From Lysobacter sp. CFH 32150 (GTDB taxonomy: Bacteria > Pseudomonadota > Gammaproteobacteria > Xanthomonadales > Xanthomonadaceae), in NCBI RefSeq assembly GCF_022758295.1, contig NZ_JALDWJ010000002.1:516866-580865 (forward strand): a stretch of DNA of 64,000 nucleotides. The letters are read 5' to 3'. Positions 8,755 to 18,581 of this stretch are shown one piece after another. A program made the translations under genes and the position numbers. Positions within the stretch are counted from its first letter, which is position 1. Each line of letters begins with the position of its first letter. A model generated the notes under the pieces. That model saw only the letters and a program-made list of their open reading frames with translations. It searched no databases and was not told where the DNA came from.

Positions 8755-9393
8755 ATGCAGCACATGGAAGAACACCTGGACATGCCACTCAGGCAGGTCC
8801 TGCCGATCATCCAGGATCGCATCCGCCAGAAGACAAGCTACTTCGGCATCAAGACGCTCAAGAGTCCGATCGATTTCTGGGTCTACCAGGAAATCATCTT
8901 CGAGACGAAGCCTGACCTGATCATCGAGATCGGCAATTTCTGCGGCGGCAGCACGCTCGCCCTCGCCCATCTCTTCGATCGCGTCGGCCACGGCAGGGTC
9001 ATCGGCATCGACATACTGCACAACCGCGTGCCGCCGCTCGTCCGGCAACACCCGAGGATCGCATTGATCGAAGGGGACGCCTGCGCGTCGTTCGGACAGG
9101 TCGAAGCCCTGATCGATGGCGCCGAAAACATCATGGTCATCGAAGACAGCTCGCACACCTTCGAGAACACACTGAAGGTGCTCGAGACTTATTCGAAGCT
9201 GGTCAAGCCGGGCGGATATTTCATCGTCGAGGACGGGATCTGCCACCACGGCCTCGATCTTGGCCCGGATCCGGGTCCGTACGAAGCGATCGATGCCTTC
9301 GTCGCCGCTAATCCGGACTTCGAGATCGACCGCGGTCGCGAATCCTTCCTGATCACCTGGAATCCGAAGGGCTACCTCCGGAGAGTCCGCTAG
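8755..9393 (+). CDS. CmcI-like (cephalosporin hydroxylase/rhamnosyl O-methyltransferase family) methyltransferase
   Basis: 212 residues. The SAM-binding Rossmann core is visible: LIIEIGNFCGGSTLALA, then VIGIDI, MVIEDSSHTFENTL and the GGYFIVEDGI strand, the pattern of the CmcI family (PF04989). Members O-methylate sugars or other hydroxyls in cell-surface glycans and antibiotics. It follows the GT9 gene on the same strand, so a surface-glycan substrate is a reasonable inference but not proven. There are two Met codons at the start (residues 1 and 4); the first is used here. Confidence 0.82.
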   Translation: MQHMEEHLDMPLRQVLPIIQDRIRQKTSYFGIKTLKSPIDFWVYQEIIFETKPDLIIEIGNFCGGSTLALAHLFDRVGHGRVIGIDILHNRVPPLVRQHPRIALIEGDACASFGQVEALIDGAENIMVIEDSSHTFENTLKVLETYSKLVKPGGYFIVEDGICHHGLDLGPDPGPYEAIDAFVAANPDFEIDRGRESFLITWNPKGYLRRVR

Positions 9394-9417
9394 TCGCGCA
9401 ATATCCCCGGCGAGGGA

Positions 9418-9825
9418 CTAGGGAGCCGCGCCGGTCTTGTAGTCCTGGTACGACTTCTCTTCGACGTAGGCCGAACCCAGGGCAAGGTTGATGTCCTTCT
9501 TGATCCGGGCGCGCTCATCGTTCTCGAAGTAGACGCTGCGCGCGAGGCGGATGAATTCGGCATCGAATTCCTGCGCTTTTTCCTTGATGCGGATGTCGTC
9601 CTCGATCACCCACAGGCGCTCGTTGACCGCCTTCAACTCGGCACGCAGCTTGGCGATGTCCTTGACCGCCGCGGGATGCGCCATCCAGGTCTGCTCCAGC
9701 GCCGACAATTCGTTGCGGACGTTGGCCAGCTTGGCCGGGTCGGACATGCGCTCGGACTTGATCTGCAGGATCGCGATCTTGTCGAGCAGTTCGCCGAAGG
9801 AGACGGGGACGAGGATTTCGGACAT
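9418..9825 (-). CDS. DUF6165 family protein
   Basis: 135 residues. It starts MSEILVPVSFGELLDKIAILQIKSERM, the signature opening of DUF6165, a small alpha-helical family usually found beside LPS or exopolysaccharide genes. The body is charged helical sequence (KLRAELKAVNERLWVIEDDIRIKEK is the most conserved stretch in part). No catalytic motif is seen. It converges on the CmcI-like gene and lies near GT9 and kdkA, in keeping with the family's usual setting. The upstream frame extension overlaps tRNA and hairpins and is not coding. Confidence 0.8.
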   Translation of the reverse strand: MSEILVPVSFGELLDKIAILQIKSERMSDPAKLANVRNELSALEQTWMAHPAAVKDIAKLRAELKAVNERLWVIEDDIRIKEKAQEFDAEFIRLARSVYFENDERARIKKDINLALGSAYVEEKSYQDYKTGAAP

Positions 9826-9963
9826 GGGGATGAACGGCCTGGATCGGGGGCGCAGTCTAACGCGAGCGAGTGAGGCACTTCGTGGAGAGAGCGATTGATT
9901 CGGCCCATCCATGGGCCTCACCCCTCCGGCGCTGCGCGCCTGCGGGGCAGCCTGCGGCTGTCC

Positions 9964-9985
9964 AAATCGGCAGTCCTGCCGATTT
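9964..9985. repeat. 10-bp inverted repeat in intergenic hairpin region
   Basis: AAATCGGCAG and CTGCCGATTT are separated by only 2 bp and form a perfect hairpin. It lies with smaller stems (GGCCCATCCATGGGCC near 9902) between the DUF6165 gene and tRNA-Ser(CGA). No T-run follows on either strand. Role unknown. Confidence 0.5.
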
Positions 9986-10020
9986 GTCGAACCCACTAGG
10001 ATTCTCCTCAAGTCCTCACC

Positions 10021-10153
<133 letters not shown>

Positions 10154-10309
10154 GATGGCTGGAATCCGCTTCGGAGGCGGCTCCGCAGGGCCGCAAATGA
10201 TACGTCGGCAGCCCTTGGGTCACAAGGCGCAATGAGTTGGGTTGCCCCGCGGCCGCCCGGCCCCGATCATTCCGTTCTCCAGTTGAGAGCCGCCAACGAT
10301 GCCCGACGC

Positions 10310-11014
10310 ATGATCGAATTTGGACACCTGACCCATGTCGGCCTGCGGCGCGAGCTGAATGAAGACACTTATTACGGCGACAGCGAGCTAGGCCTGTGGC
10401 TGGTGGCCGATGGCATGGGCGGCCACGAATATGGCGAAGTCGCCAGCGCATTGGCGCGCGAGACCATCGTGCGCGAGGTGCGCGATGGCACGCCGCTGGC
10501 GCAGGCGATCCGCATCGCCGACGAAGAGATCATCCGCCAGTCCAAGCGCCGCAACGATGCGCTGCCGATGGGTACCACCGTGGTGGCCGCCCGTGTCACC
10601 GGTAACCGCTTCGAGGTGGCCTGGGTCGGCGACAGTCGTGTGTACCTATGGCGCGAGGGTCAGCTGGCGCAGCTGTCGCAGGACCACAGCTACGTGCAGG
10701 AGCTGATCGCCCAGGGCGCGATTACCACCGAACAGGCACGCAGCCACCCGCACCGCAACGTCGTGACACAGGCGCTGGGTGTAACCGATCCGCGCAATCT
10801 CAATGTCGAGACCATGACCGGCGAGTTGCGTCCAGGCATGCAGCTGCTGCTATGCAGCGACGGCCTGACCGAGGAAGTCGACGACCGCAACATCGCCAAG
10901 GTGCTGGCGCACGACGACTGCAGTGCGCAGGAATGCGTCGATTCGCTGGTCGCGGCAGCGCTGGATGGGGGTGGTTCGGATAACGTCACCGTGGTGCTGG
11001 TGCGTAGTCACTAG
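10310..11014 (+). CDS. PP2C-family protein serine/threonine phosphatase
   Basis: 234 residues from MIEFGHLTHVG; the frame runs 78 bp further upstream but the conserved fold begins here. PP2C metal-binding and core motifs are in order: LNEDTYY, LVADGMGGHEYGE, GTTVVAA, WVGDSRVYL, LLCSDGLTE and GGSDNVTVVLV. Such stand-alone bacterial PP2C (Stp1/PrpC-like) enzymes dephosphorylate Hanks-type kinase targets. No kinase gene is next to it. Soluble, no signal peptide. Confidence 0.92.
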   Translation: MIEFGHLTHVGLRRELNEDTYYGDSELGLWLVADGMGGHEYGEVASALARETIVREVRDGTPLAQAIRIADEEIIRQSKRRNDALPMGTTVVAARVTGNRFEVAWVGDSRVYLWREGQLAQLSQDHSYVQELIAQGAITTEQARSHPHRNVVTQALGVTDPRNLNVETMTGELRPGMQLLLCSDGLTEEVDDRNIAKVLAHDDCSAQECVDSLVAAALDGGGSDNVTVVLVRSH

Positions 11015-11028
11015 GTTTCGCCCGACAT

Positions 11029-11745
11029 TCAAGCGACCTCGGCTTCGACCTCGACCTGATCCCATACCGCCTTGCCGGCCTTCTTGCGCACCTGCATGAG
11101 GCGGGCTTCGTGCGCAGCCAGTTCGACCTCTGAGATTTGCACGCATGGGCGTGGGCCGCTGGTGGCCAGGATCGCGATGTTGATGACCTGATCTGTTTCC
11201 GCAGTCACAGCAAAACCAATTTCCCGCTGCCCCGAAGTCAGTGCCAGGTAGGCGTCCACCAGCAGCTGCGCGTCGAGCAACGCGCCATGCAGGTGTCGGT
11301 GGGAGTTGTCGACGCCGAGCCGCTTGCACAACGCATCCAAGGAATTGCGCTGACCAGGAAAGCGCTCCCGCGCCAGTTCCAGCGAGTCCTGGACCGTGCA
11401 GCGATCGCGCATGCGGCCAAACTGCGCACCCAGCCGCGTCAGCTCAGAGTCGAGGAAACCGATGTCGAACGCCGCGTTGTGGATCACCAGTTCCGCCCCA
11501 TCGACGAATTCGAGGAACTCGTCAACGATCTCGGCGAACTTCGGCTTGTCGGCGAGGAATTCCAGCGTCAGGCCGGTGACTTCCTGCGCGCCAGGTTCAA
11601 ACTGGCATTCAGGATTGAGGTAACGCTGGAAAGTGCGGCCAGTCGGACGGCGCTCGATGAGTTCGACGCAGCCGATTTCGACGACGCGATTGCCCTTGTC
11701 CCAGGACAGGCCAGTGGTTTCGGTATCCAGTACGACTTGCCGCAT
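11029..11745 (-). CDS. dnaQ: DNA polymerase III epsilon subunit (3'-5' exonuclease)
   Basis: 238 residues. The DEDDh exonuclease motifs are complete: VLDTETTG (ExoI), IHNAAFDIGFL (ExoII) and HGALLDAQLL (ExoIIIepsilon). The C-terminal tail beyond residue 185 carries the short alpha-subunit-binding region (EARLMQVRKKAGKAVW). It proofreads replication as part of the Pol III core. Its start overlaps the rnhA stop by 1 bp, so the rnhA-dnaQ pair is translationally coupled, as in many proteobacteria. Confidence 0.96.
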   Translation of the reverse strand: MRQVVLDTETTGLSWDKGNRVVEIGCVELIERRPTGRTFQRYLNPECQFEPGAQEVTGLTLEFLADKPKFAEIVDEFLEFVDGAELVIHNAAFDIGFLDSELTRLGAQFGRMRDRCTVQDSLELARERFPGQRNSLDALCKRLGVDNSHRHLHGALLDAQLLVDAYLALTSGQREIGFAVTAETDQVINIAILATSGPRPCVQISEVELAAHEARLMQVRKKAGKAVWDQVEVEAEVA

Positions 11746-12212
11746 CAGGTGTTCGCCGTCTCTTTGAACTTCACTGCTTCCGCGCGAGCCAGTTGGTCGA
11801 CGCGTTCATTGTCGGGATCACCGCTGTGCCCCTTGACCCAGCGCCAGTCGATCCGGTGCCGCGTCGCCGCAGTATGCAGGCGTTCCCACAGGTCGCGGTT
11901 CTTGACCGGGTCGCCACCGGCGGTTTTCCAATGCCGGCGCACCCAGTTCGGCATCCACTCGCTGATGCCCTGACGCACGTACTGCGAATCCGTGTGCAAG
12001 GTGACGATGCAGGCTTCGGTCAGCGTTTCCAGAGCAACGATCGCCGCCATCAACTCCATGCGATTGTTGGTGGTCAGCGTCTCACCGCCTGCCAATTCGC
12101 GTTCTTTCCCGCGATAACGCAGCAATGCCGCCCAGCCGCCCGGACCGGGATTGCCGAGACAGGCACCGTCGGTGTGCACCTCGACCTGCTTCAAACCCGC
12201 GTCCGTCGTCAT
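11745..12212 (-). CDS. rnhA: Ribonuclease HI
   Basis: 155 residues starting [20 protein letters not shown]. The four carboxylates of RNase HI are visible in [22 protein letters not shown] and [10 protein letters not shown], with the basic handle region [12 protein letters not shown]. It removes RNA from RNA-DNA hybrids. The start at 12212 overlaps the upstream methyltransferase gene by 4 bp (ATGA) and the stop overlaps dnaQ. Confidence 0.97.
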   Translation of the reverse strand: MTTDAGLKQVEVHTDGACLGNPGPGGWAALLRYRGKERELAGGETLTTNNRMELMAAIVALETLTEACIVTLHTDSQYVRQGISEWMPNWVRRHWKTAGGDPVKNRDLWERLHTAATRHRIDWRWVKGHSGDPDNERVDQLARAEAVKFKETANT

Positions 12213-12874
12213 GCGGCAGGCACGCCATTGGCCAAGCGCAGCCGTGGACGTGCGCGCATTGGCGTCAGTGGCGTCACCCGTTTTTCGGCACGCAGCAGAT
12301 AGGCAGCACGAATGCCGGCACCGTCCTGCATCTCCGGATTCGGCGAGATCCTCCAGCGTGGCCCAAGTCCCTGCGAAATCGGTTCCGGCACCAGTCCGGC
12401 AGCGCGCAGGCGACGGCGCCAGGTAATCGGTTCGTATGCGGCCGGGCCGTCGCCGGTCCAGCGCCATCGGTACGGTGCCAGTGGATTGAGCGCGAACAGC
12501 CACAAGCGCCCTCCCGGCACCAGCACGCGCACGCATTCGGCCAGGAGCTCCGCCGGATCCTCGTCGACGTCGGCCACGTGCTGCAGCACCACGCTGCCGA
12601 GCGCATCGCTGGCGATCGGCAGCGGCAGCGCACAGCGGATCGGGCCGTCGAAGCCCTTGCCATTGAGGCGCAGGCTGACGCTGCGGTCGCCAGCGACACC
12701 GGCACCGGCACCGGCGGCAGCCAACCAGAGCCATGGCTGTCCCGGACGCTCGCCGGCGGCCTGTTGCACCGCGGCAAACTCGCTATCGATGACCGCCAAT
12801 CCCTCAGCGCTGCCAAACCAGCTGGCAATGGCGGCGACGGGATCGGGTTGACTGGGGGGAAGCGTCGCAGGCAT
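12209..12874 (-). CDS. Class I SAM-dependent methyltransferase-like protein
   Basis: 221 residues starting [12 protein letters not shown]. The C-terminal half has the second half of a methyltransferase fold: [26 protein letters not shown], then [19 protein letters not shown]. The usual glycine-rich SAM loop is degenerate ([16 protein letters not shown] instead of a clear GxGxG), so activity is not certain. It heads a three-gene overlapping operon with rnhA and dnaQ, an arrangement common in Xanthomonadaceae. Substrate unknown. Confidence 0.8.
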   Translation of the reverse strand: MPATLPPSQPDPVAAIASWFGSAEGLAVIDSEFAAVQQAAGERPGQPWLWLAAAGAGAGVAGDRSVSLRLNGKGFDGPIRCALPLPIASDALGSVVLQHVADVDEDPAELLAECVRVLVPGGRLWLFALNPLAPYRWRWTGDGPAAYEPITWRRRLRAAGLVPEPISQGLGPRWRISPNPEMQDGAGIRAAYLLRAEKRVTPLTPMRARPRLRLANGVPAA

Positions 12875-12912
12875 GGTCGAATTCTGCGGGATGCAACCGG
12901 AACCGTCGACCG

Positions 12913-13677
12913 ATGCGATTGCTTGCCCTGCCCGCGTTCGCGGACAACTACATCTGGGCGCTGGCCGGCGACGACGGTGGCGCGCTGATCGTGGATCCCG
13001 GCGAAGCCGCACCAGTGCTCGCTGCGGCGGCCGAAGGCCTGCAACCGCGCGGCATCCTGCTGACCCATCACCACCACGACCATATCGGTGGCGTACCAGC
13101 CTTGTTGGCACGCTGGCCGGACCTGCCGGTGATCGCGCCAGTCGACGACCGCATCACCACTACAACCACCCGGGTGGGGGACGGCGACACCGTCCGCATT
13201 GCTGAATGGGGCTTCGAGGTCCTGGCGATCCCCGGCCATACCGTGAGCCACATCGCATTCCATGGCCATGGCGTCTTGTGTTGCGGCGATACCCTCTTCA
13301 GTCTCGGCTGTGGCCGTCTGTTCGAGGGCACGCCGGCGCAGATGCTGGCCTCGCTCGATCAGCTGGCCGAGCTCCCCGGGGTCACGCAGATTTGCTGCGG
13401 CCACGAGTACACCGTCGCCAATGCCGCGTTCGCGCGGGCGGTCGATCCCGACAATCCGGCGCTCCAGCGCCGCAGCGAGGAAGCCAGCGCGATGCGTACT
13501 GCCGGATTGCCGACACTCCCGACCACGCTCGCCACCGAGCTCACCGCGAATCCGTTCCTGCGCATCGATGCCCCGGCGGTGCACACTGCGATCACGACGC
13601 GGCTGGGACGCATGCCGGTCGACCGGGTCGAAGCCTTCGCTGAGCTACGACGCTGGAAGGATGGTTTCCGCGCATGA
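12913..13677 (+). CDS. gloB: Hydroxyacylglutathione hydrolase (glyoxalase II)
   Basis: 254 residues. Metal site THHHHDH at about 51-57, later H ligands in [27 protein letters not shown] (the glyoxalase II Asp bridge region) and [13 protein letters not shown]. It hydrolyses S-lactoylglutathione to lactate and glutathione in the cytosol. It is divergent from the methyltransferase-rnhA-dnaQ operon and overlaps the following lytic transglycosylase start by 4 bp (ATGA). Confidence 0.96.
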   Translation: MRLLALPAFADNYIWALAGDDGGALIVDPGEAAPVLAAAAEGLQPRGILLTHHHHDHIGGVPALLARWPDLPVIAPVDDRITTTTTRVGDGDTVRIAEWGFEVLAIPGHTVSHIAFHGHGVLCCGDTLFSLGCGRLFEGTPAQMLASLDQLAELPGVTQICCGHEYTVANAAFARAVDPDNPALQRRSEEASAMRTAGLPTLPTTLATELTANPFLRIDAPAVHTAITTRLGRMPVDRVEAFAELRRWKDGFRA

Positions 13678-14669
13678 ACTTGCGCAGCAGCCATGTCCTG
13701 TTTGCAGCGCTGGCCTTGCCGATGTCGGCGTCCGCGCAGGACATGGCCACGACGGCACCACCTGCAGTCGAAGCCGTCGTGGCGGAGGTCGCCATCGATC
13801 CTCCTCCCGCCATCAACACCCGCAATGGCCGCGACATCTACCAACGCTTCCGCGAGGGCCTCGCCGACAAGGAATGCGCGGACAGCAGCCCGCGTTGGCG
13901 CCAGCATTTCGCTACCGCACCCAAACGGCTGGCGACCGGCAGCGACGACGTACTGCCGTTGTTCGGCTACGTCGTCGATGCCCTGCGCGAAGCGCACCTG
14001 CCGACCGAGTACGCGCTGATCCCATTCGTCGAAAGTGGTTACAAGCCCGGCGCGCGCAGTCCCAGCGGCCCGGCCGGGCTGTGGCAGTTCATCGCCATCA
14101 CCGCCCGCAACCACAACGTGCCGATCCGCCCCGGATACGACGGTCGCTTGTCGCCCGTCGATTCCACCCAGGCTGCAGTGCGTTATCTCAAGACCCTGCA
14201 CGGCATGTTTGCCGGCGATTGGCGCCTGGCGGTAATGGCTTACAACGCAGGCGAATACCGCATCCTCGGCGCGTTGCGCCGGACCGGCCAGAATGCACGC
14301 AACGCCAAACCGGAAACGTTGACCGGCCTGTCCGGCATCACCCATGCCTATGTCCAGAAGTTGCGGGCACTGTCCTGCCTGTTCGAACAAGCCGACGATC
14401 GCGAGGACTGGCTCAAGGCGCTGGACAGGACGGTGCCCTTGCTCAGCGCGCAACCGTTGCCGGCAACGGCAGGCAACCTTGATCGCTGGGCCCGCGCCCA
14501 GGGATTCGACCCGGTTGCGTTGCGACGCTTGAATCCCGCATTCGTCGATGGCCGCATCGCCCGTGTCGATCGCACGCTGCGGGTCCTGGCACCGATGCCG
14601 TCGCCGGTCGCAAGCGACCCGAGCGGAACCGGCACGGTGGATACGGCCACCTCTGCAGGCACGCCGTAA
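13674..14669 (+). CDS. Lytic transglycosylase (SLT domain, MltD-like)
   Basis: 331 residues with a Sec signal peptide (about 1-22, ending SASAQ). The SLT domain spans about 105-230: the catalytic Glu in [10 protein letters not shown], then GPAGLWQFI and MAYNAGEYR, the order found in MltD. The enzyme cleaves peptidoglycan with 1,6-anhydro product formation. After residue 265 there is one weak LysM-like stretch ([20 protein letters not shown]) rather than the two clear LysM domains of E. coli MltD. It is translationally coupled to gloB, as in many gammaproteobacteria where mltD follows gloB. Confidence 0.9.
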   Translation: MNLRSSHVLFAALALPMSASAQDMATTAPPAVEAVVAEVAIDPPPAINTRNGRDIYQRFREGLADKECADSSPRWRQHFATAPKRLATGSDDVLPLFGYVVDALREAHLPTEYALIPFVESGYKPGARSPSGPAGLWQFIAITARNHNVPIRPGYDGRLSPVDSTQAAVRYLKTLHGMFAGDWRLAVMAYNAGEYRILGALRRTGQNARNAKPETLTGLSGITHAYVQKLRALSCLFEQADDREDWLKALDRTVPLLSAQPLPATAGNLDRWARAQGFDPVALRRLNPAFVDGRIARVDRTLRVLAPMPSPVASDPSGTGTVDTATSAGTP

Positions 14670-14787
14670 AAACAGCGTTGCCGAAACGAAGGACACCAGG
14701 CAGCTCAGCCGGTTCGAAGCGCGGTGTCGCGACCGGCTAAACTAGAGTCTTAGCTCGGCCGCGCGTCGCGGCCACGACGGAGGCAAC

Positions 14788-15582
14788 ATGGGATTTCTGC
14801 AAGGCAAGCGCGCGCTGGTCACCGGCATCGCAAGCGAGCGGTCGATCGCCAGCGGTATCGCCGAGGCGATGCACCGCGAAGGGGCGCAGCTCGCTTTCAC
14901 CTACCAGAACGACAAACTCAAGACGCGGGTCGAGAAAGCCGCCGCGGAATACGGCAGCAACATCGTCATCCCGCTCGATGTCAGCAGCGATGCGCAGATC
15001 GACGAATGCTTCGCCGAACTTGGCAAGCATTGGAGCGACGGCTTCGACATTCTCGTCCACGCGATCGCGTTCGCCCCGCGCGAAGCCATTGCCGGCCAAT
15101 TCCTCGACGGTCTCACGCGCGAGAACTTCGCCATCGCCCACGACATCTCCGCCTACTCGCTCGCAGCCATTGCCAAGGCCGCACGCCCCCAGATGCAGGG
15201 CCGCAAGGGTTCGATCATCACCCTGAGCTACCTCGGCGCCGAGCGTGCGCTTGTCGGCTACAACGTGATGGGCGTGGCCAAGGCCAGTCTCGAAGCCACG
15301 GTGCGCTACCTCGCCTACAACCTCGGCCCGGAAGGCACCCGCGTCAACGCAATTTCCGCGGGCCCCATCAAAACGCTCGCGGCGGCCGGCATCGCCGGCT
15401 TCCGCAAGATCCTTGGCCATGTCGAAGAGAACGCACCGTTGCGCCGTACCGTGACGATCGAAGACGTCGGCAACGTCGCCGCGTTCCTCTGCTCCGATCT
15501 CGCCGCAGGCGTAACGGGCGAAATCACCTACGTCGATGCCGGCTACAACATCCTGGGCATGACGGGAATCGAAGTCGAGTAA
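14788..15582 (+). CDS. fabI: Enoyl-[acyl-carrier-protein] reductase (NADH) FabI
   Basis: 264 residues, the FabI length. The atypical SDR nucleotide site is seen as [19 protein letters not shown], followed by [32 protein letters not shown] (the Tyr-x6-Lys pair) and [12 protein letters not shown]. It performs the last reduction of each fatty-acid elongation cycle and is the target of triclosan-type inhibitors. A GGAGG site lies 6 bp before the ATG. A strong hairpin terminator follows. Confidence 0.96.
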   Translation: MGFLQGKRALVTGIASERSIASGIAEAMHREGAQLAFTYQNDKLKTRVEKAAAEYGSNIVIPLDVSSDAQIDECFAELGKHWSDGFDILVHAIAFAPREAIAGQFLDGLTRENFAIAHDISAYSLAAIAKAARPQMQGRKGSIITLSYLGAERALVGYNVMGVAKASLEATVRYLAYNLGPEGTRVNAISAGPIKTLAAAGIAGFRKILGHVEENAPLRRTVTIEDVGNVAAFLCSDLAAGVTGEITYVDAGYNILGMTGIEVE

Positions 15583-15610
15583 GCGGGTCGCGACGCTGGA
15601 TCACCATTAA

Positions 15611-15640
15611 ACAAAAGCCCGGCATCGCCGGGCTTTTGTT
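15611..15640. terminator. Bidirectional intrinsic terminator, fabI/ppiD
   Basis: ACAAAAGCCCGGC and its exact complement flank a 3-nt loop (15611-15623/15627-15639). Each GC stem runs into a T-rich arm on its own strand, so it can end the convergent fabI and ppiD transcripts. Confidence 0.9.
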
Positions 15641-15658
15641 ATTCCAGGCGACACGCCG

Positions 15659-17635
15659 TCACAGGCGATCTTCCGCCACCTCGATCCGCATCTGCTTCCG
15701 CATCGCCGCAACGAACGCACGTGCATCGTCGATGCCGGTCGATCGCGCGAGCTGCTGCTGCAGCAGCGCACGCTCCTGCGCCGAAGCCGCTGCTGGATTG
15801 CCTGGGGTGACCTTGTGGACCACGAACACCACGATACTGCCGTCGGCGAGCTTCACCTTGCCGGGTGAACCCTTGCCAGCCGCCGGGGTCGGCACAGAGA
15901 AGTAGGCCTCGGTAGCGGCTTGATCCGGCATCGGCGCGCCGCGCGGCACCGCCGGCAGCTCGGTCGGTACCAACTGCTGTCCGATAGCGGCTTGCTGCAG
16001 GGTGGCGCCGGCCCGCAACTGCGCCAGCATCGCGTCAGCGGTCGCGGCTAACGCCTTACCGGCCCGATCCACACGGATCTCGGCGATCACTTGATCACGC
16101 ACCACGGAGAGTGGTTGCGCGCGCTCCGGATTGTGCTGGGTGACGCGGATCAGCACGCTGTGATTCGGCGCCAGTTCGATCGGGTCGCTGACCGTCCCGT
16201 CCTGGATCAACGTCTCGGAGAATGCAGCACGCAGCAAAGCCGGGTTCGTGGCGATGCCGGTGCCGGCGCCACGCGCGAACGGGCCCAGCGTTTGCACCGG
16301 CAGGTTGAGCTGGCGTGCCGCGGGGGTCAGCGCAGTCGGGTTCTTGTAGATCAGATCGACCAGCTTGCCGGTGAGATCATTGAACGCACGCTCGCGATCG
16401 GCTTCAGCCTGATCGAGCGCCAGCTGCTCGCGGGCCTGTTCGAACGTGGATTGCTGGCCGGTCTTGATCTCGCGCAGCTGGATCACGTGCCAACCATAAT
16501 CGGTCTTGACCGGAGCGCTGACGCCAGCGGTTTGCATCGCGAACAAGGCATCTTCGAACGGTTTGACCATCGTGCCGTTCTTCTCGACCCAGCCGAGGTC
16601 GCCGCCGCTCTCCTTCGACCCGGTGTCGTCGGAGTTGGCACGCGCCAACGCGGCGAAATCCGCGCCTGCGGCCCTCGCCTGGATCGCAAGCTGCGCGGCT
16701 TTTTGTTCGGCGGCCTTCTGCGTGGCGGCGTCGGCGTCGGGGGCAACGCGTACCAGGATGTGCGCAGTCAGGCGCTGTTCCGGCTCGACGAAACGCGCTT
16801 TCTCTTGCTCGTAGCGCTGGCGCAGCGCGGCCTCGTCCGCAGTGGGAACCGGCAGGGTTGCAGCATCGATTTCGACATACTCGATCGCCACGGTCTCCGG
16901 CGCACGGTACTGCTGCACATGCGTCTTGTACCAGGCATCGATTTCCGCGCCGCTGATCGCACCGGCGTCCGGCGTAGGCTGCGGCAAGCGCACGTAACCG
17001 ACGTCGCGGGTTTCACCTAACAGCTTGAGCAGGCGATCAAGTTCGCCATTGGTGACGAATGCGGATTCGCCGATGCTGGTCGGCAGCAGCGACTGCTGCA
17101 GGCTCTCCCGCACCAGGTTCTCGAACTGCGACGGTGTCCGCGCCGGGACCTGCGTGGCCAGTGCGAGCTGGTAGCGCTGCGGGTCGAACTTGCCATCGAC
17201 CTGGAACGCCGGGATGCCAGCAATTGTTTCCTGGATCTGCGCCTTGCTGATCGCAACACCGGCGCGGTTCGACGTCATACGCAGCACGCGTTCGTCGATC
17301 AACGCATCGAGGATCTCACGCTTGTTCTCGATGCTCTCGAACGCGCGCACGTCGAAGCCTTCGCCCCGACGTTGTTGCTGTTCCTGGCGCGACTGCTCGT
17401 AGCGCTCGCGGAAAGCGGCGCCGTCGATTTCCTCGTGCTGCCACAGTATCGACACAGGCCACCATGACGGCGCGGCCTCCCACCAGGTCGGCGGCGCATC
17501 GATCGTGGCGACGTAGTCATCGACCGACTGCGACATGTACTGGTCGACCCCGAAGAAGGCGAACGGGATGGCCAGCAGGACGAGGATGACGGTAGCAATC
17601 CAGCCGGAGGTCTTTTCGCGGAGTTTCTGCAGCAT
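15659..17635 (-). CDS. ppiD: Periplasmic folding chaperone PpiD (SurA_N/PpiC-type)
   Basis: 658 residues. One N-terminal membrane anchor (about 12-30, IATVILVLLAIPFAFFGV) is followed by a SurA_N-like chaperone region with FDPQRYQLAL and a parvulin PPIase domain (about 285-385) marked by LTAHILVRV, SKESGGDLGWVEKN and YGWHVIQLREI. PpiD assists protein folding at the periplasmic side of SecYEG. It lies downstream of the tRNA pair and hupB, the usual place next to lon-hup. Confidence 0.95.
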   Translation of the reverse strand: MLQKLREKTSGWIATVILVLLAIPFAFFGVDQYMSQSVDDYVATIDAPPTWWEAAPSWWPVSILWQHEEIDGAAFRERYEQSRQEQQQRRGEGFDVRAFESIENKREILDALIDERVLRMTSNRAGVAISKAQIQETIAGIPAFQVDGKFDPQRYQLALATQVPARTPSQFENLVRESLQQSLLPTSIGESAFVTNGELDRLLKLLGETRDVGYVRLPQPTPDAGAISGAEIDAWYKTHVQQYRAPETVAIEYVEIDAATLPVPTADEAALRQRYEQEKARFVEPEQRLTAHILVRVAPDADAATQKAAEQKAAQLAIQARAAGADFAALARANSDDTGSKESGGDLGWVEKNGTMVKPFEDALFAMQTAGVSAPVKTDYGWHVIQLREIKTGQQSTFEQAREQLALDQAEADRERAFNDLTGKLVDLIYKNPTALTPAARQLNLPVQTLGPFARGAGTGIATNPALLRAAFSETLIQDGTVSDPIELAPNHSVLIRVTQHNPERAQPLSVVRDQVIAEIRVDRAGKALAATADAMLAQLRAGATLQQAAIGQQLVPTELPAVPRGAPMPDQAATEAYFSVPTPAAGKGSPGKVKLADGSIVVFVVHKVTPGNPAAASAQERALLQQQLARSTGIDDARAFVAAMRKQMRIEVAEDRL

Positions 17636-17761
17636 CGGTCGGCGCGCTCATGGACGTAGCCGCGCAGTTTAGCGCCCTAAGGTCTTCCCGGGCGAAGACG
17701 CGGGAAAGACCGGCGCAGGAGGCAAAAATAAGGGCGCCCTTGCGGGCGCCCTTGGCAAAAC

Positions 17762-17838
17762 TGGCGGAGTGGACGGGACTCGAACCCGCGACCTCCGGCG
17801 TGACAGGCCAGCATTCTAACCGACTGAACTACCACTCC
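17762..17838 (-). tRNA. tRNA-Asp(GTC)
   Basis: 77 nt with encoded CCA. Acceptor GGAGTGG/CCACTCC, anticodon loop CTGTCAC giving GTC, T-loop GGTTCGAGTCC. It lies 35 bp downstream of tRNA-Val on the same strand. Confidence 0.97.
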
Positions 17839-17873
17839 GCGTTTTGAAAACCTAATTTGAAACCTACCGCGTT

Positions 17874-17948
17874 TGGTGGGTGCTGAGGGTTTCGAACCCC
17901 CGACCCTCTCCGTGTAAAGGAGACGCTCTACCGCTGAGCTAAGCACCC
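17874..17948 (-). tRNA. tRNA-Val(TAC)
   Basis: 75 nt with encoded CCA. Acceptor GGGTGCT pairs with AGCACCC, anticodon loop TTTACAC giving TAC, T-loop GGTTCGAAACC. It follows hupB by 60 bp; no obvious separate promoter is seen, so read-through from hupB is possible. Confidence 0.97.
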
Positions 17949-18008
17949 TGGCTTGGCCAACCCCGCCAACTTGGCCGAGGCTTTGCGGAAGGACCCCGCG
18001 TGAGCCGA

Positions 18009-18281
18009 TTAGTTTACGGCATCCTTCAGCGCTTTGCCAGCCTTGAACGCCGGATTCTTCGAAGCCTTGATCTTGATGGTGTCGCCGGTACGCGGATTGC
18101 GACCTTCGCGGGCGCTGCGCTTGCGCACCGAGAAGGTGCCGAAGCCCACGAGGGTCACGGTGTCGCCCTTCTTCAGCGCCTTGGTGATTGCGGCGATCGC
18201 TGCATCAACAGCGCGACCTGCGTCGGCTTTGGTCAGCTCGGCGGCTTCAGCCACCTGATCGATGAATTCGGCTTTGTTCAT
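18009..18281 (-). CDS. hupB: DNA-binding protein HU-beta
   Basis: 90 residues, the standard HU size. The dimerisation helices ([20 protein letters not shown]) and the DNA-arm signature [20 protein letters not shown] are plain. HU bends DNA and organises the nucleoid. The gene follows lon, as in most gammaproteobacteria, but is separated by 300 bp with its own promoter. Confidence 0.98.
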   Translation of the reverse strand: MNKAEFIDQVAEAAELTKADAGRAVDAAIAAITKALKKGDTVTLVGFGTFSVRKRSAREGRNPRTGDTIKIKASKNPAFKAGKALKDAVN

Positions 18282-18400
18282 TCTTGTCTCCCTATGCGGA
18301 TGTGAACCGCTGGATGTGGAACCGGGTCCCCCGCATCTACGGCAGGCGCTCCCCGATCGACCTTGCCGTGTTGCGCCCTCAGCGCATCGCGGTTGCGTTC

Positions 18401-18429
18401 GTTATACCAGTACGATTTTTCATGCGCAA
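18401..18429 (-). promoter_or_regulatory. sigma70 promoter of hupB
   Basis: Read on the minus strand: TTGCGC, a 17-bp spacer, then TATAAC (5/6 match to the -10 consensus). Transcription would start near 18393, giving an untranslated leader of about 112 nt. Confidence 0.65.
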
Positions 18430-18533
18430 CCTGAAAGCTAGCGCTGATGCGGGTTTCAGCCGATCGGCCGACGAAAGGACGCATCATTGCAAAGCGAATT
18501 CGCTAGCAGTGATCAATGACTTGCACATACAAA

Positions 18534-18559
18534 CGCAAGCGATGCATGCATCGCTTGCG
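18534..18559 (-). terminator. 26-bp perfect palindrome, probable lon terminator
   Basis: CGCAAGCGATGCA at 18534-18546 is followed directly by its reverse complement. On the minus strand the stem is followed by TTTGT, and lon stops 23 bp earlier, so an intrinsic terminator with a short U-tract is the best reading. A protein-binding palindrome is the alternative. Confidence 0.6.
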
Positions 18560-18581
18560 CGTGGCGTCTAAAGGTTGTCCG

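Larger units (their letters stand above)
18282..18581 (-). other. Intergenic region lon-hupB
   Basis: 300 bp without a gene. It holds a perfect 26-bp palindrome just after lon and a strong hupB promoter, both listed separately, leaving a leader of about 110 nt before hupB. I see no further open frame worth calling. Confidence 0.6.
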
